64,000 bases of DNA, taken from assembly GCA_050015275.1 (NCBI GenBank), contig JBEKBS010000010.1:1-64000 (forward strand). The letters are read 5' to 3'. How positions within the stretch are numbered: the first letter of the stretch is position 1; each line of letters starts with the position of its first letter. Of this stretch, positions 44,201 through 54,466 are shown piece by piece. A program made the translations under genes and the position numbers. The stretch is from DATKJS01 sp050015275 (GTDB lineage: Bacteria; Acidobacteriota; Aminicenantia; Aminicenantales; Saccharicenantaceae). The notes below the pieces were generated by a model that was given only the letters and a program-made list of their open reading frames with translations, was not told the origin of the DNA and did not search any database.

Positions 44201-45510
44201 GCGAGACCCAGCTGTCCCCCGAGGAAAAGCTCCTCAAGGCGATCTTCGGCGAGAAAGCTCTCGACGTCAAGGACGCTTCCCTCTATTGCTCCCCCGGCGT
44301 CGAGGGGACGATCATCGACGTCCGGATCTTCTCCCGCCGGGGCATCGAGAAGGGCCCCCGGGCCAAGGCCATCGAGAAGGACGAAATCGCCAAGATGAAG
44401 CGGAACCTGGACGACGAGGTTGTCATCCTGGAGAACGAGAAATGGCAGAAGGTCAAAGCCCTCATCAAAGGCAAGGTCGTCGATAAGAGCCAGAAGGTCG
44501 CCGGGGTGACCCTTGAAAAAGGGACGAAGCTCACGGAGAAGATCCTCGACGAGCTCTCCTTCGACGAGGCCATGAAGCTCAAGCTGGCCGAGTCCGAGGA
44601 CATCGACAAGGAGATCAAGGACCTCGACAAGAAGGTCAAGAGGCAGATCGAAGCCCTCCGCGCCGTCTTCAAGGAAAAAGTGGACAACCTGAAGAAGGGC
44701 GACGAGCTGGCCCCCGGGGTCATCCAGTCCATCAAGGTCTTCATCGCCATGAAACGCAAGCTCTCCGTGGGCGACAAGGTCTCCGGCCGCCACGGGAACA
44801 AGGGCATCGTGGCCAAGATCGTCCCCGAGGAAGACATGCCCCGCCTGCCCGATGGGACGCCGGTCGAGATCGTCCTCAACCCCCTGGGCGTTCCATCCCG
44901 CATGAACGTCGGCCAGATCCTCGAGACGCACGCCGGCTGGGCCGCGCGGACCCTGAACCTCTGGCTTTCGACGCCCGTCTTCGATGGGGCGAGCGAGAAC
45001 GAGATCAAGAAGCTCCTCAAAGAGGCCGGACTGCCGGAGTCCGGAAAGACCCCCCTCTATGACGGACAGGGCGGCGAGTTCCTCGACCAGGAAGTGACCG
45101 TCGGCTATATCTACATGATGAAGCTCTACCACCTGGTCGACGACAAGATCCACGCCCGTTCGACCGGCCCGTACTCCCTCATCACCCAGCAGCCCCTGGG
45201 CGGAAAGGCCCAGTTCGGAGGCCAACGGTTCGGCGAGATGGAGGTCTGGGCCCTCGAGGCCTACGGCGCCGCCTTCACCCTCCAAGAGCTCCTGACGGTC
45301 AAGTCCGACGACGTGGACGGGCGGGCCAAGATCTACGAGGCCATCGTCAAGGGCGACCTGGATTTCACGCCGGGCCTTCCCGAATCGGTCAACGTCCTTA
45401 TCCGCGAGCTCCAGAGCCTCTGCCTCAACGTCGAGCTCGAAAAGGGCGACAAGGAAGAAGTCCTGCCCTGGGGGATCGCCGTTCCCCAGTCCGGAAAAGG
45501 AGAATCCTAA
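41227..45510 (+). CDS. rpoB: RNA polymerase beta subunit with N-terminal zinc-ribbon insertion
   Basis: 1427 residues. Standard landmarks: the rifampicin region near 561-595 (GSSQLSQFMDQINSLAEITHKRR, with D, H and S positions of the drug pocket kept), and GDKVSGRHGNKGI and MNVGQILETH in the C-terminal half. Unusual: after LEFLGYSIG, residues about 82-145 form an insertion with eight cysteines in four pairs (C84/C86, C99/C102, C118/C121, C132/C135), reading as two zinc sites, before the normal ECIQKGYTYSVPL segment resumes. I recall acidobacterial RpoB having a similar insertion but cannot check it. Ends one base into rpoC. Confidence 0.97.
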   Translation: MLTEPKISSRERVDFSKIRQVFPMPALLDIQTQSYAEFLQMELLPEERKEVGLQAAFKDVFPISDFKETTELEFLGYSIGTWECKCGRLKGVENSRAKCNACGTLLPADVELTEKEMCPYCGAMRKIEIPLCDHCGDRVGLKIKYSPMECIQKGYTYSVPLKLKVQLVSWEKDATTKTKRLKHIKQQEVYFGDIPLMTEKGTFIFNGIERVVVSQLQRSPGVFFRPAEAKGFFIAKLIPYRGAWVEFEHDSKSLLWVRLDRKKKFLATVFLRALGFGSDEEILKLFHKSSKVIVEDGKLFWEVSESLVGKTPADDVMDARGRKVLAPGKKKISPEVCQALIDAKVARVPLLKKELQGAYSLTGIKGKVRVNEEIGDVQLDLLIGRAEPFEVFYPEEDRAGQIVVSTLRKDLRKDRPAALGEIYRKLRPGEPHTQESAQNLFSNLFFNPQKYNFSRIGRLKFNIKLGLETPMDEKTLSPQDYIEVLKYLLNLRHGEGMTDDIDHLGNRRVRSVGELVENAFRIGLTRMERTIKEKMTITADLAAAMPQDLINSKPVIAALKEFFGSSQLSQFMDQINSLAEITHKRRLSALGPGGLSRERAGFEVRDIQTSHYGRICPVETPEGPNIGLISSLSCYARVNDYGFLETPYRKVKNGRIIDYVKVIHPGSSDYKVGDIIEKDEMLKAVEKLKAEKARQLPILQAHSFYLTAWEEEKYNIAQANAAVDDRGRFVNDLVSARERGNFKFIPKDQIHYIDVSPKQLVSLSAALIPFLEHDDANRALMGSNMQRQAVPLIRPEAPLIGTGIEDLVAVGSGDVVVCRRSGVVEFVDAERLVVRVEEKENPRGYEVGTDLYVLTKFLRTNQNTSTNHRPIVRRGDKVRKGQVLADSSCSDSGELALGRNVLCAFMPWRGYNFEDAIIVSEKLIKGDIFTSLHIVEETIEARDTKLGPEEITRDIPNVPENLLRNLDENGIVRIGAHVKSGDILVGKVAPKGETQLSPEEKLLKAIFGEKALDVKDASLYCSPGVEGTIIDVRIFSRRGIEKGPRAKAIEKDEIAKMKRNLDDEVVILENEKWQKVKALIKGKVVDKSQKVAGVTLEKGTKLTEKILDELSFDEAMKLKLAESEDIDKEIKDLDKKVKRQIEALRAVFKEKVDNLKKGDELAPGVIQSIKVFIAMKRKLSVGDKVSGRHGNKGIVAKIVPEEDMPRLPDGTPVEIVLNPLGVPSRMNVGQILETHAGWAARTLNLWLSTPVFDGASENEIKKLLKEAGLPESGKTPLYDGQGGEFLDQEVTVGYIYMMKLYHLVDDKIHARSTGPYSLITQQPLGGKAQFGGQRFGEMEVWALEAYGAAFTLQELLTVKSDDVDGRAKIYEAIVKGDLDFTPGLPESVNVLIRELQSLCLNVELEKGDKEEVLPWGIAVPQSGKGES

Positions 45511-48500
45511 TGGAGATCAGGCCGCCGATAGGCCCAAGACCGAAACCCGATTTCGACCGCGTCCGGATCAGCATCGCCTCCCCCGAGAAGATCAAGAGCT
45601 GGTCCTGGGGCGAGGTGACCAAACCCGAGACCATCAATTACAGGACCTTCAAGCCCGAGAAGGACGGCCTGTTCTGCGCCAAGATCTTCGGCCCGATCAA
45701 TGATTTCGAGTGCCTCTGCGGCAAGTACAAGAGGATGAAATACCGGGGCATCATCTGCGAGCGGTGCGGCGTCGAAGTGACGAAGTCCAAGGTCCGCCGC
45801 GAGCGGATGGGCCACATCCTGCTGGCCTCGCCCGTTGCCCACATCTGGTTCTTCAAGAGCCCTCCGAGCCGGATCGGCCTGGTCCTGGACCTGTCGATCA
45901 AGGACCTGGAGAAGGTCCTCTATTTCGAGTCTTATATCGTCATCGACCCGGCCGACACCCCGCTCAAGGAAAAGCAGCTCCTGAATGAGGAAGAGTTCAA
46001 GGACGCCCAGGAAAAGTACGGGGACAAGTTCGAGGCCTCGATCGGGGCCGAGGCCATCAAGGTCCTCCTCGAGAAGATCAACATCCAGAAGGAGGCCGAC
46101 CGGCTGAGGAAGCTGATGAAGAAGGAAACCTCCCAGCAGCGGCGGCTTCGCTACGCCAAGCGCCTGCGGGTCTTCAAGGCCCTCAAGCGGTCGGGCAACC
46201 GTCCGGAGTGGATGGTCCTTGATGTCATCCCGGTCATCCCGCCGGACCTCCGGCCTCTCGTCCGCCTGGACGGCGGCCGTTTCGCCACGTCCGACCTCAA
46301 CGACCTCTACCGGAGGGTCATCAACCGCAACAACCGGCTCAAGAAGCTCATCGAGCTCAAGGCCCCCGAGCTCATCATCCGCAACGAGAAGCGGATGCTC
46401 CAGGAAGCCGTGGACGCCCTCTTCGACAACGGAAAGCGCGGCCGGGTTCATCTCGGAGCCAACCGGCGGCCCCTCAAGTCCCTGAGCGAGGCCCTCCGCG
46501 GCAAGCAGGGGAGGTTCCGTCAGAACCTACTCGGCAAGCGGGTGGATTACTCGGGCCGGTCCGTCATCGTCGTCGGCCCAGAGCTTAAGCTGAACCAGTG
46601 CGGGCTTCCCAAGAAGATGGCCCTCGAGCTCTTCAAACCCTTCATCTTCAACCGTCTGGAGAAGGAAGGCCTCGTCCCGAGCGTCAAGGTCGCCCGCGAG
46701 TGGCATGAGCAGGAGAAGCCCGAGGTCTGGGATTACCTGGAGGAAGTCGTCCGGGAGCACCCCATCCTTCTCAACCGCGCGCCCACCCTCCACCGGCTGG
46801 GCATCCAGGCCTTCGAGCCCCTCCTCGTCGAGGGCAAGGCCATCCAGATCCATCCTCTGGTGTGCGCCGCCTTCAACGCCGACTTCGACGGGGACCAGAT
46901 GGCCGTCCATATCCCGCTCTCCGTGGAGGCCCAGATCGAGGCCCAGACCCTGATGCTCTCGACGAACAACATCCTGTCCCCAGCCCACGGCCGCCCCCTG
47001 ACCATCCCGAGCCAGGACATGGTTTTGGGCTGCTATTACCTGACCCTGGAAAAGAGAGGCCAGAAAGGCGAGGGCCGGATTTTCGGCCGGCCAGAGGAAG
47101 TCCTCCTGGCCCTAGAAAACAAGGAGATCTCGCTACAGAGCGCCATCAAGCTGCGCTTCACGGGGCCTTTCATGAACCTGGCCACGTACTACGACGACCA
47201 GGCGGTCATGACCTGCCCCGTCCAGGAGATCGCCGGGGAACTCATCGAAACGACCCCGGGCCGGATCATCTTCAACGGCGTCCTCCCCAAGAGTTTCCCT
47301 TATGTCAACGGCATGGTCCGGAAAAAGGGAATGGAGAACCTCGTCTTTTACAGCTACCTGAAGGTCGGCTTGGGGCCGACGGTCGAGATCCTGGACGCCC
47401 TGAAGGAGCTCGGCTTCACCTACGCGACCCGGGCCGGCTTCTCCCTGGGCATCGACGATTTCGTCATCCCGAAAGAGAAGGGCCATCTCGTGGACAAGGC
47501 CCAGAAAGATGTGCAGGAGATCGAGAACCTCTATCGGGACGGCACGATCTCTTCGGGCGAGCGCTTCAACCGGGTCATCGAGATCTGGGGAACGGTCACG
47601 GACAGGGTCTCGAGCGCCATGATCGAGGAGATGCGCAAGATCAGCCTCGAGGGCAAGGAGCTCAACCCCCTGTTCGTCATGGCCGACTCCGGATCGCGCG
47701 GCAACAAGCAGCAGATTCGGCAGCTGGCCGGCATGCGCGGCCTCATGTCCAAGCCCTCGGGCGAGATCCTGGAAACGCCCATCACTTCGAACCTCCGGGA
47801 GGGCCTGAACGTCCTGCAGTATTTCATCTCGACCCACGGCGCCCGGAAGGGGCTGGCCGACACCGCCCTTAAGACGGCCAACTCCGGCTACCTGACCCGG
47901 AAGCTCGTGGACGTCTGCCAGGAAGTCATCGTCGACGAGCACGACTGCGGCACCCTCAAGGGCCTCAATGTTTCGGCCATCGTCGAGAACGGCGAGATCA
48001 TCGAGCCCTTCATCGACCGGATCGTGGGCCGCGTCGCCCTCGAGAGGGTCATCAACCCGGACACCGGCGAAACCATCGTCGACATGAGCGAGGAGATCAC
48101 AGAGCAAGTCGCCCATGAATTCCAGAACCTGGGCATCGAGCGGGTCAAGATCCGCTCCCTCCTCACCTGCGAGTCCAAGCGCGGCATCTGCCAGCTCTGC
48201 TACGGGCGGAGCATGGCCTCCGGCCGGATGGTCGAGCTCGGCGAGGCGGTCGGGATCGTGGCCGCCCAGTCCATCGGCGAGCCGGGCACCCAGCTCACGA
48301 TGAGGACCTTCCACGTCGGCGGCATCGCCATGGGCGGGGCCGAGAAGTCCAAGCTCGAGGCCAAGAACGAAGGCGTCGTCCGCTTCAATAACCTCAAGGC
48401 CGTCGAGAACAAGGACGGGACCCTCATCGTCGTCAACCGCAGCGCCAACATCGCCATCTTGGACCACCGGAGGCGCGAGGTCGAGCACTACCAGGTCCCC

Positions 48501-49658
48501 TACGGGGCCAAGGTCCTCGTCAAGGACGGGGAAGAGATCAAGGCCCGCCAGGGTTTCGCCGAATGGGACCCTTTCAACACCTTCATCCTGACCGAGGAGA
48601 CCGGAGTCGTCCGTTTCCACGACGTCGTCCTCGGCGTGAGCATGGAGGAGATCCAGGACGAGTTCACCGGACTGATCACCCAGGTCATCATCGACCCCAA
48701 GGACGAGAAGCTCCAACCCCAGATCGAGATCCTCGACGAGAAGCGGAAGGATGACAAGGGCCGTCCCGTCCTCCTCCGGAAATACTTCCTGCCGTCGGGC
48801 GCGAACCTCGAGATCAAGGACGCGGACCGGGTCTTCGCCGGCGACGTCATGGCCAAGATCCCCCGCGAGGCGGCCCGCACCAAGGACATCACCGGCGGCC
48901 TGCCGCGGGCCGAGGAGCTTTTCGAGGCCCGCCGGCCCAAGAACCCCGCGGTCATCTCCGAGATCGACGGAACGGTCCAGATCGGGGGCCTGGTCCGGGG
49001 ATACCGGAAGATCATGGTCCGCAACGAGCGCGGCGGCGAGAAGGAATACCTCGTCCCCAAGGGCGCCCACATGAGCGTCTCCGACGGGGAAAGGATCCGG
49101 GCCGGTGACGCCCTGATGGACGGACCGGTCAACCCCCATGACATCCTCCGCGTCCTGGGGGAGAAGGAGCTGGCTGAATACCTCCTCAAGGAGATCCAGG
49201 CCGTTTACCGGCTCCAGGGCGTTCCCATCAACGATAAGCACATCGAGACGATCATCCGGATGATGCTGCGCTGGGTCAAGGTCGAGGAAGTCGGGGACAC
49301 CGAGTTCCTGGTGGACGAACAGGTGGACAAGTTCATCTTCCAGGAAGAGAACGAGAAGGTCATGAAAAAGGGCGGCAAGCCTGCCAAGGCCCGGCCCCTT
49401 CTCCTGGGGATCACCAAGAGCGCCCTGAGCACGGACAGCTTCATCGCTGCGGCCTCCTTCCAGGAAACGACACGGGTCCTGACCGAAGCCAGCCTCTACG
49501 GGAAAGTGGATTATCTGAGGAGATTGAAGGAGAACATCATCATGGGCCGGCTGATCCCGGCGGGGACGGGGTACAAGTTCTACCGGAACGTGGAGCTCAA
49601 GGAAGAGATGCAGCCCGTCCTCCCCGAGAAGGAAGAGGAGGTCGTTCCGGAGACCTGA
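45510..49658 (+). CDS. rpoC: RNA polymerase beta-prime subunit
   Basis: 1382 residues. N-terminal zinc site C68, C70, C83, C86; the catalytic NADFDGDQM near 455-463; the second zinc site near 812 and 887-897 (CESKRGICQLC); and C-terminal GEAVGIVAAQSIGEPGTQLTMRTFH. Its ATG shares the last base of the rpoB stop. No large lineage-specific insertion like that of E. coli is obvious. Confidence 0.98.
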   Translation: MEIRPPIGPRPKPDFDRVRISIASPEKIKSWSWGEVTKPETINYRTFKPEKDGLFCAKIFGPINDFECLCGKYKRMKYRGIICERCGVEVTKSKVRRERMGHILLASPVAHIWFFKSPPSRIGLVLDLSIKDLEKVLYFESYIVIDPADTPLKEKQLLNEEEFKDAQEKYGDKFEASIGAEAIKVLLEKINIQKEADRLRKLMKKETSQQRRLRYAKRLRVFKALKRSGNRPEWMVLDVIPVIPPDLRPLVRLDGGRFATSDLNDLYRRVINRNNRLKKLIELKAPELIIRNEKRMLQEAVDALFDNGKRGRVHLGANRRPLKSLSEALRGKQGRFRQNLLGKRVDYSGRSVIVVGPELKLNQCGLPKKMALELFKPFIFNRLEKEGLVPSVKVAREWHEQEKPEVWDYLEEVVREHPILLNRAPTLHRLGIQAFEPLLVEGKAIQIHPLVCAAFNADFDGDQMAVHIPLSVEAQIEAQTLMLSTNNILSPAHGRPLTIPSQDMVLGCYYLTLEKRGQKGEGRIFGRPEEVLLALENKEISLQSAIKLRFTGPFMNLATYYDDQAVMTCPVQEIAGELIETTPGRIIFNGVLPKSFPYVNGMVRKKGMENLVFYSYLKVGLGPTVEILDALKELGFTYATRAGFSLGIDDFVIPKEKGHLVDKAQKDVQEIENLYRDGTISSGERFNRVIEIWGTVTDRVSSAMIEEMRKISLEGKELNPLFVMADSGSRGNKQQIRQLAGMRGLMSKPSGEILETPITSNLREGLNVLQYFISTHGARKGLADTALKTANSGYLTRKLVDVCQEVIVDEHDCGTLKGLNVSAIVENGEIIEPFIDRIVGRVALERVINPDTGETIVDMSEEITEQVAHEFQNLGIERVKIRSLLTCESKRGICQLCYGRSMASGRMVELGEAVGIVAAQSIGEPGTQLTMRTFHVGGIAMGGAEKSKLEAKNEGVVRFNNLKAVENKDGTLIVVNRSANIAILDHRRREVEHYQVPYGAKVLVKDGEEIKARQGFAEWDPFNTFILTEETGVVRFHDVVLGVSMEEIQDEFTGLITQVIIDPKDEKLQPQIEILDEKRKDDKGRPVLLRKYFLPSGANLEIKDADRVFAGDVMAKIPREAARTKDITGGLPRAEELFEARRPKNPAVISEIDGTVQIGGLVRGYRKIMVRNERGGEKEYLVPKGAHMSVSDGERIRAGDALMDGPVNPHDILRVLGEKELAEYLLKEIQAVYRLQGVPINDKHIETIIRMMLRWVKVEEVGDTEFLVDEQVDKFIFQEENEKVMKKGGKPAKARPLLLGITKSALSTDSFIAAASFQETTRVLTEASLYGKVDYLRRLKENIIMGRLIPAGTGYKFYRNVELKEEMQPVLPEKEEEVVPET

Positions 49659-49674
49659 ATCCGGCATTTGGCCT

Positions 49675-49692
49675 GAAATTTCCTCAAATTTC
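49675..49692. repeat. Palindrome upstream of the str promoter
   Basis: GAAATTT and AAATTTC around CCTC, 16 bases after rpoC. AT-rich and with no T-run beyond, so weak as a terminator; it ends exactly at the -35 box of the next promoter. Confidence 0.45.
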
Positions 49693-49721
49693 TTGACAGG
49701 AATAGCAATTTTTGCTATTAT
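49693..49721 (+). promoter_or_regulatory. Promoter of the str operon (rpsL-rpsG-fusA-tuf)
   Basis: TTGACA (49693-49698), 17-base spacer, TATTAT (49716-49721). About 75-80 bases of leader precede the rpsL start. Confidence 0.75.
49701..49719. promoter_or_regulatory. Perfect palindrome inside the str promoter spacer
   Basis: AATAGCAA, a 3-base centre, TTGCTATT. It fills the spacer and enters the -10 box, as an operator would. Confidence 0.5.
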
Positions 49722-49801
49722 CCGAATATTCGCCTCCGGACTATCTTCCAGGGGGATGAATAAAGCTCCATTTGGAAATTCGCATAGAGGAGTATTTTTA
49801 A

Positions 49802-50188
49802 TTGCCGACCGTCAACCAACTTGTCAGGAATGGCAGGACGCTGAAAAAGTACAAGGGCAAATCGCCGGCTCTCGAGGCCTGCCCTCAGAAGCGGGGGGTC
49901 TGCACGCGCGTCTTCACGACCACTCCCAAGAAGCCGAATTCGGCCATGCGGAAAGTCGCCCGGGTGCGGTTGACCAATAACATCGAAGTCACGGGATACA
50001 TCCCCGGCGTCGGACACAACCTTCAGGAACACTCGATCGTCCTGATCAGGGGAGGCCGCGTCAAGGATCTGCCCGGCGTCCGCTATCACATCATCCGCGG
50101 CACGCTGGACTGCGAGGGTGTCCAGAGCCGCTTCAAGGCGCGTTCCCGGTATGGGGCCAAGAGGCCCAAAGAGAAGAAGGCCGCCTAG
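49802..50188 (+). CDS. rpsL: 30S ribosomal protein S12
   Basis: 128 residues. MPTVNQLVRNGR, TTTPKKPNSAMRKVARVRL and GRVKDLPGVRYHIIRGTLD; the lysines whose change gives streptomycin resistance (TPKKPNS and RVKDLP) are present. The only fitting start is TTG at 49802 with GAGGAG about 9 bases upstream, rare for this highly expressed gene. Confidence 0.97.
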   Translation: MPTVNQLVRNGRTLKKYKGKSPALEACPQKRGVCTRVFTTTPKKPNSAMRKVARVRLTNNIEVTGYIPGVGHNLQEHSIVLIRGGRVKDLPGVRYHIIRGTLDCEGVQSRFKARSRYGAKRPKEKKAA

Positions 50189-50202
50189 GAGAGGAGAGAA
50201 GC

Positions 50203-50673
50203 ATGCCGAGACGCGGGATCGTGAAAAAGAGGAAAACGCCGGCCGACCCGTTCTACAACAGCACCGTCGTCGCCCGGCTCATCAACCTTCTGCTCCGCAA
50301 GGGCAAGAAGAACACGGCCGAGCGCGTGGTGTACGGGACGATGGATATCGTCAAGCAGAAGACCAAGGAAGACCCCCTGAAGATCCTGGAAAAAGCCCTG
50401 GAGAATGTCCGGCCGCTCCTCGAGACGAAATCGCGGCGGGTCGGCGGGGCGAACTACCAGGTCCCGATCGAGGTCCCGCCGAACCGGTCCTTCTCCCTCG
50501 GGGTCCGCTGGCTGCTCCACTACGCCAAGGAGAGGAGCGGCAAGAGCATGGAAGAGAAGCTTTCGGCCGAGATCGTCGATGCCATCAACAACCGGGGCGG
50601 GGCGGTCAAGAAGAGGGAAGATACGCACAAGATGGCGGAGTCCAACCGGGCCTTTGCTCATTATAAATGGTAA
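50203..50673 (+). CDS. rpsG: 30S ribosomal protein S7
   Basis: 156 residues. MPRRGIVKKRKTPADPFYNSTVVARLIN, GTMDIVKQKTKEDPLKILEKALENVRP and EVPPNRSFSLGVRWL are S7 signatures. Primary 16S rRNA 3'-domain binder. Confidence 0.97.
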   Translation: MPRRGIVKKRKTPADPFYNSTVVARLINLLLRKGKKNTAERVVYGTMDIVKQKTKEDPLKILEKALENVRPLLETKSRRVGGANYQVPIEVPPNRSFSLGVRWLLHYAKERSGKSMEEKLSAEIVDAINNRGGAVKKREDTHKMAESNRAFAHYKW

Positions 50674-50726
50674 ATCGCTCTTGAAAGTTTTTCGAGTGAT
50701 CCGGTTCGATATGGAGAAGAGAGTTT

Positions 50727-52826
50727 ATGCGGTCCTACCCGATCGAGCGAGTGAGAAACATCGGTATCATGGCCCATATCGATGCCGGGAAGACCACGAC
50801 GACGGAACGGATCCTGTTCTATACGGGTATGACCTACAAGATGGGAGAGGTGGACGAAGGGACGGCCGTGATGGACTGGATGGTCCAGGAGCAGGAGCGC
50901 GGGATCACCATCACCTCGGCCGCCACGACGTGCACCTGGAACGACCGCCGTATCAATATCATTGATACCCCGGGTCATGTGGATTTCACCGCGGAGGTCG
51001 AGCGCTCCCTGAGGGTGCTCGACGGCGCGATAGCCATACTGTGTGGAGTTGGCGGCGTCGAACCGCAGTCCGAGACAGTGTGGCGCCAGGCCGACAAGTA
51101 CCGGGTCCCCCGGATCGTGTTCATCAACAAGATGGACAGGATAGGGGCCGACCCGGAACGGGCGATTCAGCAGCTGAAGAGCCGGGTGGCGGCCAAGCCC
51201 CTGCCGGTCCAGATTCCCCTGGGACGGGAAGACGGATTCCGCGGCGTGATCGACCTCATTGAAGAGAAAGAGATCGACTGGGGTCAGGAGATCCTGGGCA
51301 CGGATTTTGTCGTCCGGGACGTCTCGGGCGAGAACCGCGAGGACGTGAGGAAACAGAGACAGGACATGATCGAAATGCTGAGCGAGACCGATGATGCTCT
51401 GATGCAGAAGTATGTCGACGGGGTCGAGCTTACTGCGCCGGAGATCAAGGCGGCGGTCCGCAAGGGGACCATCGGTCTGAAGTTCGTCCCGGTCCTCTTC
51501 GGGGCCTCGTTCCGGAACAAGGGCGTCCAGCCGCTCCTCGACGCCATCGTCGACTACCTGCCGTCGCCCGTGGACATCCTCCCGGTCGAAGGCCATCACC
51601 CCAAGACCCAGGCCCTGGAGACCCGGCCCGCGGCGGACGACGCGCCTTTTTCCGGGCTCGTCTTCAAGATCATGAACGACCCGTTCCTGGGGAATCTGGC
51701 CTACTTCCGGGTTTACTCCGGCAAGGCCAAGGTCGGCCAGTCGGTCTATAACTCGACCAAGGGCGAGGAAGAGAAGCTCTCCCGGCTCTTCGAGATCCAC
51801 GCGAACAAGAGGACGGAAATCAAGGAAGTTCACGCGGGCGACATCGCCGCGATGGGCTCCCTGAAGAATATCTCGACGGGAGACACCCTCTGCCTCAAGA
51901 GCCACCCTATCGTCCTCGAGTCCATCCGGTTCCCGGAACCGGTCATTTCGGCGACGATCGAGCCCAAGACCAAGGCCGCTCATGTCAAGCTGAGCAATGC
52001 CCTTGCCCGTTTCCAACTGGAGGATCCGACCGTGAAGATCGTCCAGGACCCCATGACGGGACAGACCCTCATCAAGGGCATGGGCGAGCTCCATCTCGAG
52101 ATCCTGATGGATCGGCTGGAGAGGGAGTTCGGCGTCCAGGCCAACTTGGGCAAGCCTCAGGTCGCCTACAAGGAAACGATCCAGGCCGCCGCCGAGGGCG
52201 AGGGGAAATACATCCGCCAGATCGGCGGCAAGGAGATCTACGGGCACTGCGTTCTGGCCGTCGAGCCCCTGAAGCGCGGCCGCGGATTCGAGTTCGCCGA
52301 CAAGACGCGGGGCGGGGTCATCCCGAGGGAGTTCATCGGCGACATCGAGAACGGCGTCCGCGAAGCCATGGAGGGGGGCCTCGTTGCAGGCTTCCCCGTG
52401 ACAGATCTCAAGGTGAGCCTCATCGGCGGGTCCCATCATGAGACGGAATCCACGCCTCTGGCCTACAAGATCGCCGCCTCCCTGGGCTTCCGGGAAGCCG
52501 CCAAGAAGGCGGGGCCGGTCCTCCTCGAGCCGATCATGAAGCTCGAGATCATCAGCCCCGACGATTACATGGGCGACCTCGTCGGCGACATCAACGCCCG
52601 GCGCGGGAAGGTCGAGGGGATGGAGATGCGGAGCGGCTCCCGGGTCATCAAGATCCTCGTGCCGCTCGCGGGGATGTTCGGTTACGCTACGGCCCTCCGG
52701 ACGCTGACCCAGGGGCGGGGCGTGTTCAGCCTGGAGTTCTTCCAGTACGACAAGACCCCGTCCCAGGTCCAGGACGACATCGTGGCCCGGATCGAGGGAC
52801 GGGGTCCCTTCCGGGATCAGGCATAA
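50727..52826 (+). CDS. fusA: Elongation factor G
   Basis: 699 residues. G motifs GIMAHIDAGKTTTTE near 13-27, switch I QERGITITSAATTCTW, DTPGHVDF near 82 and NKMDRIGADP near 136, then domains II-V ending MFGYATALRTLTQGRGVFSLEF. Ribosomal translocase. It is full length with all domains, the ordinary EF-G1 type. Follows rpsG by 53 bases. Confidence 0.97.
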   Translation: MRSYPIERVRNIGIMAHIDAGKTTTTERILFYTGMTYKMGEVDEGTAVMDWMVQEQERGITITSAATTCTWNDRRINIIDTPGHVDFTAEVERSLRVLDGAIAILCGVGGVEPQSETVWRQADKYRVPRIVFINKMDRIGADPERAIQQLKSRVAAKPLPVQIPLGREDGFRGVIDLIEEKEIDWGQEILGTDFVVRDVSGENREDVRKQRQDMIEMLSETDDALMQKYVDGVELTAPEIKAAVRKGTIGLKFVPVLFGASFRNKGVQPLLDAIVDYLPSPVDILPVEGHHPKTQALETRPAADDAPFSGLVFKIMNDPFLGNLAYFRVYSGKAKVGQSVYNSTKGEEEKLSRLFEIHANKRTEIKEVHAGDIAAMGSLKNISTGDTLCLKSHPIVLESIRFPEPVISATIEPKTKAAHVKLSNALARFQLEDPTVKIVQDPMTGQTLIKGMGELHLEILMDRLEREFGVQANLGKPQVAYKETIQAAAEGEGKYIRQIGGKEIYGHCVLAVEPLKRGRGFEFADKTRGGVIPREFIGDIENGVREAMEGGLVAGFPVTDLKVSLIGGSHHETESTPLAYKIAASLGFREAAKKAGPVLLEPIMKLEIISPDDYMGDLVGDINARRGKVEGMEMRSGSRVIKILVPLAGMFGYATALRTLTQGRGVFSLEFFQYDKTPSQVQDDIVARIEGRGPFRDQA

Positions 52827-52874
52827 AGGTCTGTGATGCTTTCGAATACGGAAAACGCCAACAGGAGGTGAGCG

Positions 52875-54077
<1,203 letters not shown>

Positions 54078-54085
54078 ATCGTCCG

Positions 54086-54112
54086 CCGGGGGCGGCCCGC
54101 GCGCGCCCCCGG
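54086..54112 (+). other. Strong GC hairpin between tuf and the S10 operon
   Basis: Nine-base perfect stem CCGGGGGCG/CGCCCCCGG with a 9-base loop, 9 bases after the tuf stop. No T-run follows, so it may be an RNA processing or attenuation element rather than a simple terminator. Confidence 0.5.
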
Positions 54113-54148
54113 GACTTGGGAATAAACCGGAGAACAGAGGAACGAACG

Positions 54149-54466
54149 ATGGAAAAAATCAGAATCAGGCTGCAGTCCTTCGACCACCGTTTGCTGGACC
54201 AATCGGTGAAAGATATCGTCGTGAAAGCGAAGCGCACGGGCGCGAGCGTTGCGGGTCCCATCCCCCTGCCGACGCGCATCCACAAGTTCTGCGTCCTCCG
54301 TTCTCCCCACGTGGACAAGAAGTCCCGCGAGCATTTCGAGATGAGGATCCACAAGAGGCTCATCGATATCAGCGAGTATAACAACGAGACGATCGAAGAG
54401 CTGCAGAAGCTCGACCTGCCGGCGGGGATCGACGTCGAGATCCAGGCCTTCGGAGCGGGAGAATGA
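54149..54466 (+). CDS. rpsJ: 30S ribosomal protein S10
   Basis: 105 residues from the ATG at 54149 (GAGG upstream). IRIRLQSFDHRLLDQS, GPIPLPTRIHKFCVLRSPHVDKKSREHFEMR. Also the NusB partner in antitermination. First gene of the S10 cluster. Confidence 0.97.
   Translation: MEKIRIRLQSFDHRLLDQSVKDIVVKAKRTGASVAGPIPLPTRIHKFCVLRSPHVDKKSREHFEMRIHKRLIDISEYNNETIEELQKLDLPAGIDVEIQAFGAGE

Noticed and set aside
41230..45285. A very long open frame antisense to rpoB, and similar ones antisense to rpoC, purL, fusA and others
   Set aside because: In this GC-rich DNA the antisense frames rarely meet stop codons. Their products are low-complexity (Arg/Asp/Glu/Pro/Val-rich), while the sense frames encode conserved proteins.
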